Assembly: GCA_964058845.1 (NCBI GenBank)
Contig: CAXKVR010000093.1
Coordinates: forward strand, 372,001 to 436,000
DNA: 64,000 nucleotides
DNA from: Carex sylvatica
Lineage: Eukaryota; Streptophyta; Magnoliopsida; Poales; Cyperaceae
Reading direction: 5' to 3'
The translations under genes were made by a program, and so were the position numbers. Each line of letters opens with the position of its first letter. Within the stretch, counting starts at the first letter, position 1. The notes beneath the pieces are model-generated. The model ran no database searches, was not told the DNA's origin, and saw only the letters and a program-made list of their open reading frames with translations. Of this stretch, positions 45,387 through 56,838 are shown in pieces.

Positions 45387-46900
45387 TTAGTTAATTTGTT
45401 ATATGAATTGACTCACAAAGCAATGCAATGAACTAGAACTAGATGTGGCCATTGTTGCTAGCAAAATAAGCCTTGAGTTTAGCATATCAAAGAAGAAAAT
45501 ATACAAGGGTATTTAGGTCTTTACAATATTTCTGTTTATTTTTTTCTTGTTCTTTTACTTGAACTACTATAGTAAAACACTTTTCTTGATATTTTTGTTT
45601 TCCTTTTACATGAATTTCATTGTTTTAATCAAATTTCCTATTTCAGGTGAGAAGGATGACATGGTGAATGCTGACCTCAGTATCTGTCGATAGTTTGTCC
45701 AACTCAAAGCTGTCCAGGTGAAGGGGTCTTGATAATATTGAGTCCTGTACCAAAATAACTGTTGTTGCCTGACCTGTATGAGCTTGCTGTTTGAATTTCA
45801 TAGTAGTTACCACACACAACTGGTGCCAGGTTAGTGCATATGTTCCTTTCATGATTTATGGATTCTGGCACCAGGTTGAGTCGACACTACTCGCAATACT
45901 GTTAACTAATTGTAATTTCAGTTTTACTGCTTTCACCAACCCAAGACAGCAATCCATCCTCCTTTGCTATTGTTGTGGTGCTTGTTTGATGGTCAGAAAA
46001 CCTGAGTAAATGGTTATCCTCTCATCCTCTCATTATTTTATTTTGAAGATAATGTGGTGGCTTCTAGAATGTATTGGTATTAATCAAGGGAAAAATGTAT
46101 TATTGAGAATTTTTGTTGTGTACTTTTTTCGTGTTGTATTAAATACGGAAGGAGAGTCGGCATCAAATGTATTTTACAATTATTATTCTTTATTATTAGT
46201 GTTTCTTTATTACTATGTTTTTTTTAGACCTCTAAAAAGACCATTTGATCTATGTATGTTTTAACTGTCGAGTAGTGTTGCTTTTAATGTAGTTGGCGTA
46301 GATTTCTTTCTGAGAATTTCAAGGATAGTTACAATCTGAAGTATAAGTGCTGATATAATTGTCAATTTAGTAACTTACTGAATTTTCTTAAATAATAACA
46401 AGAAATGATGTGCTTGATAAAAACATTTATAGAGCTAAGTATACACAAAATAAGAAAGAGTGCGATCTGTATACCTAAATCTAATTTTTTTTATAAAGTT
46501 AATTTAATAAAGCCTCGTATGATGTAATTGTTTCTTATCTTCTACGCTTGAATTAAACTAAGAGCAACCAATGCCTCATACTTCTCATACTATTTAAAAC
46601 AGATTAAGCTTCCAACCAAGTCAGGGACCCAATAATTAAATAGAAAAAAAATGTACATATCAAGTCACAATCAAAGAAATCTATCACAGTCACAACACAC
46701 AATTATAGAAAAATCACATTTCATAGCACTGCAAATATTCAAAGATCAATCACATTTCAAATATTCAATTTCCATACAGGGGATCTAGTTAGATATACAT
46801 TACATTCCAGGTGTTACAAATGAACCTACCATAAATGTTCATGGGTTCATATCAAAATCAACTAAGAAACAATATTAACCCTACTTTTCTTCTCATACGT
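45387..46900. other. Intergenic DNA, no gene recognised
   Basis: Contains TGGTACC-related words (45750, 45819, 45870) but no supported exon. The frame at 46010-46264 lacks any recognisable feature. Confidence 0.45.
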
Positions 46901-48137
46901 CAAAAACCCACCACTTCAACACCATTGCTTTTGATACCTGCTTTCAAAGAAGCAATTATTTTAAAAACTGAGTTAGGATTTGTCTTATTGGAATAAAAGG
47001 AAAAAAATAAATGCAACGACAGCAAATACCAAACTACTTGATAATTTGAGAGACTTACATATTGTAGACAAGTGCTCCAGACCACTACGACAATTCTCTG
47101 AGTTTTTCAATATAACTACTACCAGTGTGGTTTTCATGCACACAGTTGAGAAGATTAAGACAAATATAGTGGGGTGATAAAATCTAATTTAACACTACGG
47201 GTGTGTTCGACAACCCTGCTTAAGAAGACAAGGATTAAAAATTTAATCCTTGCTTAGAAGCACTTGTTCGGTAAGATAGTAGGATTAAGAATGAAAACTT
47301 AGGTAAAATATATATTGTAGTATGTAAAGATTTAAATACCCTTCTTCTCATTTACTCTCTCCAACAGATTACACCCATTTTGGTAATTTAAATTATTTTA
47401 ATTTAATAGCTAATACATTAGATATGATTTATTACAACAAACAAAGAAACAAATGCAAAAGGGAAATTTACCCTAACAGCTCAATTCACTCTAAATCCAT
47501 CCATTAAAATCAGCTCAATTCTTTTTGAAAAATTTCATGGCAGTTACTACCAGATATGAATTGAACGGATTGTTGAGGAGCTATTGGTGCTGCCTCTTCA
47601 TTCACAGCTACACCTTATACAGCATACCAGAAAAAAAAATATAAAAACGAAATAACAAAATTGCTGTGACAAACTCATAAAAATTATAGAATTATTAAAT
47701 AGTTAGTGAATAATACAAATATGCAACACATATACACAAGTATTTATTTATTGTTTGAAAATATACATACAGTACATAAAAATACATATGGTACCAAAAT
47801 ATGAGATGAAATGAAAGCTTAGGGAAAGAAAAAATGATCTTAAAATCTGAAATGAAATTGAAGCTCGCTAACAGTGACAAGAAAAAGGTTAAATGATTAA
47901 CAATAACTCAAAACTGTCAAGATAATAAGTTGGTAACCTGTACTGGTACAAGAGACCAACATACAAGCGCAACAGATCATTATTTTGTAAATAACTGCAT
48001 TTCAGGGTCAGGTTCTTGCCTTGTATAGCGGTATGATTAAGAGATGCAATGTCATATGCAAGAGTAGTTTTGCCAGTTTCTTTACAGAAATTCAATGCCA
48101 TATATGTGCCACTAAGTTTTATCTTAACTAAACATGA
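46901..48137 (-). other. Possible minus-strand exons of an unrecognised gene
   Basis: Two short segments look less random than their surroundings on the minus strand. The segment at about 48101-48009 follows an acceptor-like AACTTAG and reads GTYMALNFCKETGKTTLAYD, with a GKTT that only loosely recalls a P-loop. The segment at about 46990-46901 reads FKIIASLKAGIKSNGVEVVGF then stop. I could not link them through intervening exons and recognise no family. They may be exons, a pseudogene or chance. A GGGTGTGTTCG end-like motif at 47200 suggests transposon sequence nearby. Confidence 0.25.
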
Positions 48138-48199
48138 AAAAATCACAAATACTACATTAGTAAAAGAACTAAGATTTCGAATTGCTTGTCTTATCTTAA

Positions 48200-51100
48200 C
48201 AAATTAAAAATGCTACATAATTACCATTAGTTAACAATAGAAGAAGACGAGGGACTGGATGACCGGAGGAGACCTAATTTTTCTCTTTTGTGTGAAAGAA
48301 GTAACGACAATGAGTGAGGCTTTTATTGAAACCTACGTGGCAGCTACTGCCATGCTCCAAAAAAAAAGACAATAATCTACCTCTACCTGAATGGTTTTCA
48401 ATGATACTGGTAAAGTAGTTTAGTGCAAATACTGGTAACACCTGGTAAAGTAGTTCAATTGAGATTTGTTTCCAACTCTGTTTTGCTTCCGGATTAGTCT
48501 GACACGACCCGCGTCGGGTGTGACGCGGCCCGCGTGCCTATGTCTCTCTCGTAAGTGATGAGAGGTTGCGTCCGTGGTCGCTTCAGGGTATGAGGCGACC
48601 AGTGTCAGATGTGATGCGGCCCGCGTGCATAGCTTCAGAATTCATCATCTTCCCTGATTTCGCTAGTTTTTTGTAAAATAAGAATAAAAAAACGCAGCTG
48701 TATCACATTCTATAAATTTTCAATGAAATAGACACGATTTGGTGGTTTAAAACACAGGTTTTGGTACAGAAATTGGTCGGAATAATAGATCAGATAACGA
48801 GACATCATTAATATTTGACATCTTTGTTAATAAAGTGTGAATGGTTGCGATTTAGATGACCAAAGGAACCAGACCAGATAATGCAACATCTAAATCTGAA
48901 TATTTCATAATTGGATGACCCAGGGACTGAACAGTAATTTTTAAGTTTTTGTGAGGATGGGTAATAGGAAATGATGGAAGAAATTTGAGTATAATGACCC
49001 AACAGTTTTATTTATAAAACCTGAAGATACAAGAGGAGGTACCAAACAGCTGGTACTGTTTTTGTTTGAAAATTAGATCTTATGTGTACATGAGAGCTGT
49101 TTGCTTGCATTTGACAACTATCAAGCAGTATGGTATGATGATGGTACAACCATTGTACCAGTAGTAGGATGTAAAGACCACTCCTCTTTCTTTTTCACAT
49201 TTTTCTATTTATGAACAAATTGGCAAGTAATTCTATTTATGAACTAATTTTTGTATGATTATTGACTTTACAAAATTAATAGTAGTTTGGCTTGTACCAG
49301 TCCAGACTGGTATGCAAATATCAGGAAATTAGTGAAAGTTTGGAGGATGTAAAGACCAGCTTGCTACTGGGTTATTTTTTTAAATTTTGTTGGTATGCTT
49401 TTTTTGCTACTGGTAAACTGTGTCCTTTCATTGGTACATGTCATTGTTCTTTCTTTAATATATGATATCTCTGATTCTTTGATATATGGTTTATCCTTGG
49501 GCTGCAGGTGTTCAGAAATATCAAAATTGAAGAGGCTAAGATAATATGTGACTAGGATATGCTACAGCTATTGATGAGGGTTTTACAAAATACTGGTACC
49601 GGGTTTTGATATGCAAAATCCTGTATATGCACTGTCTTGATTTGTGCTAAGCAAAGTGACAAAAAAAAATTATTTGTAATATTAACTGTCTTATTTCTTC
49701 TAAGCAAAGTGAGACAATAGTTTTATTCGTTATATCGACTGAAGTGAGATGAGAAGAGATTTTTATCTTTTATTTTGTATTTTGTGTAATTGCTGGCTTT
49801 GTAGTGTTGTACCAGTATAGTTTTGTACTGCTGGTTTTTTTCTAACTTTTTCTTTTCAATTTTTTTTAATTTTTTAATTTTTATCTTCAACTAACTATGC
49901 ATCCGACTATTTGATTCTGTTGTTTCAATCTAAAATAAAATTTGGGGCATAGTTTTAGCTCATAAAGCTTCCAAGTAAAACTTGGTTTCAGCTCTGATAT
50001 AGATTGTATAGAATTATAGATTGATTTGTTTTGTGCCTGGTGTATGGGCTTGTATCACCTTACAGGAACCAAATCTGCTGCGATTTCAAAGAATCACAGG
50101 GATCCTGCGATTCTACATCTACCCTTTCATTTGCTTTGAGATTCGTGTACAGAAAATAACTTCGCTTGAGATTCATAGATTCCAAAAAATGAATGGTAAG
50201 ATCTGGAATTGCAGGGACCCTGCGATTCTTTAGAATCACAGCAGATTTATTTCCCACCTTACATGGAGTCCTTGGAACAGGTACAGATTTTCAGATCCCC
50301 TGACAGCAAAGGGATTGAATAGGCAATTTCATACCATAACTATCTACAAGGGCAAAATAGTCATACTAAAATAAACACATGTTAAAATTCAAATTTACAC
50401 CAGTTTCCCTCCCCTCCCTCTCTATGCACTTGTGGAGCAAGTGACTCTATTCTTATTCTTCCCTTCCTTACTATCCCTTTCCTCTTGATCTATTTTATAC
50501 TGACAATTTAAAAAAGAAACACGCTGAATCATTACCGCAATAGAGAAAGGAGAAAGACTAAACTGCTTTGCGACGCTCTCGAGTGCTCTCTAGTAATGAA
50601 GGTATAAGTGAGAAGCGGTACACAAGCTTCCCAACTTTACCAAGAAAAAAAGAGAACTGATTGTGAGATGGTTTTATCTTCACTTATCTCCCAATCTTGA
50701 CACAGATGAAATTGTTGGGCTATGTTCCAACCGCGAAACTTTCAATTTGACTGCACTACTATCAAGGAAGGAAGGAGTAGGCAAGACTACAGATACCAGT
50801 ACTTCCTTAAAACAGCATATCCAAAAAAAAAAAAAAAACAAACAAAGAAAGAAATAAGGAACCAGTGAAGTACAAATCTCAGTACTTCCTAAGATATATG
50901 TACAACTTGGGCCATTTGGAAACTGCGAAATGAAAGAGTTTTTAGAGGAGGCAGTCTTGCCCCTGAGATTTTGGTGAACAAGATTATAAATGAGTGTAAT
51001 CTTTAGTTGCAGTTCTGTTAAAAAGTTCTTAATTTATTTTCGTTTTAATTATACTGATAAGATGTAAATTATGTGAGAGTATGCTCTCTGATTTATATGA

Positions 51101-53428
51101 AGAACACTGTAAGCGTGCGTTTGACTATATAGTTAAATATAATACCACCTGACAGTCTGTCATGGCATTTCAAAAAAAATAAGATATATGTTTTAAGGCA
51201 AGATTACAGATACCAGTAGAAGTCCAAGCATTTCCTTCCTTCCCTTCTTAGTCAATTTATATAAGCACAATATATAGCTCATCATCAATATGATGTATTA
51301 TTATTACCTATACCTAAGTCGCCTTTGTAAATTTTGAAATTATTTTTTTGTCATGTCAAAGAAATTGAAAATTCAGTGATACTAATATTTTGAAATTAAC
51401 GTGAAGAATATTACTAAATAACTGATGTGGTAAATATTTTAATTCAATCTGTACAATTATATGAATGTAAATCTCTTATACCAATAATCTTTTTCAAAGA
51501 GTTATGTGCATAAAGCCATAACCACTAAATTATATCATTTAAGCTCATGAAATTAACATGGTCAAAATGAACAGGATTTCATCAACGTTTATAGATAGAA
51601 TTTAAATCAGTAGATCAAATTGCAGCTATATAATGACACAGGCATTATTTACTGGCAAATTGTACCGTTACTAATTTACTATTGTTATCTTTATCAATTA
51701 GTTTGATTAGTCAATACTTTTATCAATTAACTTGAGTAAAACTAGGATGTTCTCAAGGTTAATTTTTAAAAATTATCATAAAGACTTCAAATGACAAATT
51801 CAAATTATTAAAATTAATCTCATTCACGAATAATGCGTTACATATAAATTTATAAATTAATTTAGTAAAACCAATTAATTTTGTCCTTATTCTTTCTCTT
51901 ATATTATATTGACTTAATTAGAAACATAACTGAGTAGAACTAGGGAGTTATTAAGTTCACCAAGTTTCTTTATGATTTTAATACTAAAATCTATCAGATT
52001 GACTTCAAATGACAAATTCAAACTGTTAAAATCGATACATCTTACGAGTGAGGTGTGTACATACAAAAAATTGAAATTTTCAAATTAATTTTGCATAGAG
52101 TCAAGTGGTCAAAAAGTATTAAAAAATAAATGCATTAAAATTAATTTATAAGTCTTCTAATTTTTACCGTTTCACTTTATACTAAATTAATTCAAAAATT
52201 TAATTTTTTTGCATGTAAACGCATTACTCGTAAGATATATTGTTTTCAACACTTCGGATTCGTCATTTGAACACAATCCTGTAGATTTTCCAGAGTAAAG
52301 TTGTGAACTTTACAACGCCCTAGTTCTACTCAACATGATTAATGAAGAAAGTGAGTAATAATTTTGCTTTTAGGTGTGATTGCCAAAAGGAAGCTAAGAA
52401 TTAACACCAATCACTAAATATTTTATTTCCATATGTGAAAATAACATAATAATAAGCCATATTAATATGAGTAGGTTTTATTTAGTTTGTAAAATCTTAT
52501 TTATTTTTTAAGCTTCATTTGGTTCTTATATATTCGGCGGCTATGGCTAATATAATTTTTTCTTGAAATGAATAACTAAAACCGGATTTTTTTTTTCTCA
52601 AAAAAATTACAATATTTAATGACTGGTGCTAATTCTAAGCCAAATTTTATATTTTGTACTTGCAAATTAAATTTCATATTTTGTAGAACATTTTTACTAA
52701 TTTTTTAAATAGGTAGAAAATCACTTAATTTAAGAATTCCAGACCATCAGAAATGCAACAATTTTCAATCTATCTGAAAAAGAAACAGAAAAGAAAATCT
52801 ACAAAAATATCAAATTTGGTCTACAATTACATTATGGCACTAAGATTATGTTTAATTGTTCACATCGACTATTTGAATTTTAAAATAGACATATGTATCC
52901 ATAACAATTGTCGATATGTAATATTATATTACCATAACCTCACTCATAGTAAAGATAATATTGGTAAATATCAACTCTGATAAGTACCTTACAAAACTCC
53001 TTAAAAATTACTCAATTTATATTTTAATCCTTTAAATTTTGTTCTCAGTTAATCCTCAAAATTCACCATTTGTACCGTACCAAAATTTACAAATATATAT
53101 ATGCATGTTATCTATCATTAATATATTACGGGGTATACATTATGACATTATCATATTAGCAATTTAGATTGCTGAAATAACAATAATGTAATATTTCATC
53201 TAATTCCTAAGCAAAATATTAACATCTTAGGGATTAAAATGTAAAAAGAGTGATTCCTGAAGGACCATATTTTCTAATTTTTTACTCTCATCATTTTTCT
53301 CTATTGTTCCAAATACAAAATTAGTCACACTACAAAGTACAACCCAAGAATGTTACAAACTTACAATGCCATATTTGATCTAATTGAAATTCATAACTAA
53401 AAACAAAATTTCCATACACCATTTTATT
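48200..53428. other. Intergenic DNA downstream of the NusB-like gene
   Basis: No gene recognised. GC-rich words (GACACGACCCGCGTCGGGTG, then CGCGGCCCGCGTGC) stand out at 48500-48630. TGGTAC/GTACCA words are frequent. The 3' end of a GAGTGAGGCTAT-family MITE lies at about 52640-52945. Confidence 0.45.
50071..50248. mobile_element. Hairpin MITE-like element
   Basis: 178 bp bounded by AAATCTGCTG and CAGCAGATTT. Inner arms AAGAATCACAGGGATCCTGC and TGCAGGGACCCTGCGATTCT make an extended hairpin. No target duplication recognised. Confidence 0.6.
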
Positions 53429-56400
53429 TCATGCTTGCTGCATTGTTTCGGACTGTGTGAGATCCTCCTCCCGTTTAGAATCATCGGCATTGAGATCAGC
53501 TTCAGAACCTTGCTCTGATCTTTGTTTCACAAAGGAACGGAGGCAGCCATTTATAATGCGTGGGGCCCGCCCGTCACAGAACCGCTTTGCAAGATCCACT
53601 GCCTTTATCATTGAAATAAACATAATTATATTTCATATCATTTGTTATAACATTTCTTTGACAGATAGTGGATCCGGTACTATTTAATAAGAAATAGTAG
53701 TCATATCACAGTATCAATTTTTGGCACTTTGCTGGTATCAGGAAAACAACCCGGTACAGATGAATGATGAATTGCACACTTAAATACACCCTGCCTCCCC
53801 CACACTTAAACCCCTTAAATTATTTTTATTGAAGTACCACTATTGATAAAGAAAGAATTTCTTCTACTTAATGTCTGTGCATGACGACTTCAATCAATGA
53901 TATAGTGCTATCAGTATATCCAAAATATCTGACTACATGTCATCGAAATTCTCATAGAAAATGGTCTTAGTAAATATAATGCAATTTAACTCTAAAAAAA
54001 AAAAAGAATTAAGGTCCTAAATCTTGTACGAGATGAAGCCTGACTACCTTAAATCATTAAGGGTACTTTAGGAATAAAGAAAAGTTTCTAAGCTGTTGGG
54101 ATGCATGCATGAGAGGGGAATCCTCAAATACTGGTACTGCTCGAAAATTGATTTGAGGCTTTGAGAGGTGACACCTGACTACCTTAAATCATTAAGGGTG
54201 CGTTTGGATTGGGCTAGAATAGCAGCTAACCCAAGAATTGCTCTATTCTTGAAAAACTGAGATCCAAACATAAAATAGGAACTAAGAACAGCACAGGAAC
54301 AGTGCTGTTCCGCTATTCCACACATAAGGTGGTTTAGCGAATTTCACTCACGCTGGGTTAGCGAAAGAAATAAAAAAATAACTTTTATGTCTAATTTTAT
54401 TCATTCCTCAACGACTCTTTCTCTCTCCACAGAGCAATGACTGAAAATCTCGCCGGCGCAGATCTCCGCCTCTCCGCTGCCAAAATGGTCGAAATCAACG
54501 CCAAGACTGTCTTCTTGGTATAGCAAGGAGTAGATAGATCTCACACGAGCCGGTAGCAGCAGAGAGACGACAGCGGATAGATTCGCACCTATATCAGGTA
54601 AATACTTGAGCCCTTTTTACTTGATGCTTGATGCATGATGCATGCTTGCGTATACTTATCGATTGGATTATTTGGATAGAGTCTTGCACGGGTTGTTGAT
54701 TTTTCCCGGCTTGACATTGGTGTTACCTGTGATGAATTCTTTCTCTTTGTGCTGGATCGTTGGCTGTTGCCTTGTCCTTGGTCCTGAGGCCTTGTGAGTG
54801 GGGTTTTGACCACTGGTACTGTTGCTGGTACCAGATGAGACGTTTTTCCTTTGGATTTGGCTTTACTGGTACTGTTACCGGTACCAGTCTGGTGCAGAAC
54901 TGTTTTTGGTGCTGGCCTTGTTTGTTGGTGCTGATCTTATTTGGAATAGTATAATCTTTTTTACAGAATTGTTGTGCTACATATTATATTCACTTGTCAT
55001 ATTTAATTAGAGAAAATTAGAGGTAATTCTCTGATACGTTGTGAATCTGCACCTTTCTTTTAATTTAATTTTTTTTAATTTTGTTAAGGGAATTCGGCAC
55101 AGCCACCTACTGGTACCATGATCAAACCTCCGAAAAGAGACACTGATGTAAAGCTCCAATTGAATGAGTTTTGGTATCTTGTTGTTAGTTTTAAATCAGA
55201 TGCTATGACATGATATTGGAGCTGAGTATATAATTCAGATTCAATTCCGAGTAACTTATATAGTACTAAAATCATTGTTCCTTTTGCTTCTGTGACATTG
55301 TAAGATTCATGTAGTTTCTTTCTGTTTTTTTCTCTTGGAGATTGTTTTGAGAGAAGTCCAGTGCAAGGCTGCTGATTAAGGTGAACAGTGGTACCAGACA
55401 ACAGTAATGAACTTAGATTATAATACTATTTATGTATATTATAATATTATTCAAGTGTTGTCTGAGTTTACAACACTCAGACTGAATAATAAATGTCATG
55501 CTTTAGTATTATTTCATTTTATTATTTGTTTCGAGTTCTTTGTTATTAACTTAAACTGTTTTGTTATATTATTCATGTAGATTACAATTTATTTAATTGT
55601 GTCTTTTATGAATTATACTAAATGACCATGTCTGCAGGTTGTAGTAGCAATGTGAAGGCTGTATTGTTGCTAAATGGTACTACGGTTTCTGGTACCGGTC
55701 TGCAGGTTTTTTTTTTGTTCATTATGGATGACATTTGTTTACTGTTCTGGGTCTTTTTTGTTAACTGGAGCTGTTTTGTTTCATGAGATTGTTTGTAATT
55801 AATAGACGATGTAAATTTTTGGATTATTATAATAGATCAACTGACAGCTTATGCTAAGATTCCCTCAAAAAAAAAAAGACCATGTCTGTATTTTTTAGAG
55901 CTTTCTCCAAAATTATTATTCATTTCAAGTTCGTTAATTTATTAAGTCTTAATTTCAGTGTTGTTTTGATTGGTGGGAGTTTACCGGTAACATTACTATA
56001 GCATAATAATGCTTCATATATACTTAACAAGTCATGGTAAATATAAAAGTTAGTTGAAAAGAAAAAAACAAATAAATCATTATTTTATTCCTTCTCTCCA
56101 TCACTATTCCAAATATACAATCCAAACAACATTTCTACTAATCCGGAATAGTCCAAGTTAGCACTATTCTTGAATCCCTTAGGTTAGCACTATTCTCAAC
56201 CACTAACCCAAAAATCACTATTCTTACACTAATCCTTGCACGATCCAAACGCACCCTAAGGGTACTTAAGGAAAAAAAAAATGTGTCTATGCTGTTGGGA
56301 TGCATGCATGAGAGGGGAGCCCTCAAATACTGGTATTGCTTGATAAATTGATTTGAGGCTTTGAGAGATATCATGCGCAATTAAGCCAAAATAAAAACCA

Positions 56401-56783
56401 AAGAAGATGAGAGCAGGCATTTGCATTCAAGTCAAAATAAAACGGTGTACATTATTTTTTAACATTTATGCTTAAAATTATTTTTAATTGAAAAGTCAAT
56501 AAATTGGGTAAATTCATGAGCTTTTAAAAAATATAGAAGGGTAAATATGATATTATGAACTTTAGAGATGGGGGATATGTAATTTCAAAGTTTTCGAGGG
56601 GTATACATGAAATTCCCACAAATAAGGGGGATATGCTGCACATTATTTATTAACATTTATGCTTGAATGAAGAAATACATACCTCATTAATTACTATTTG
56701 ATGTTTGGTTTTCATAGATGTTATCTCTGCCATTGCAATATGCAAAATGCATAGTTCTATTATCCTTGATGCTGCCTCATTCT

Positions 56784-56838
<55 letters not shown>

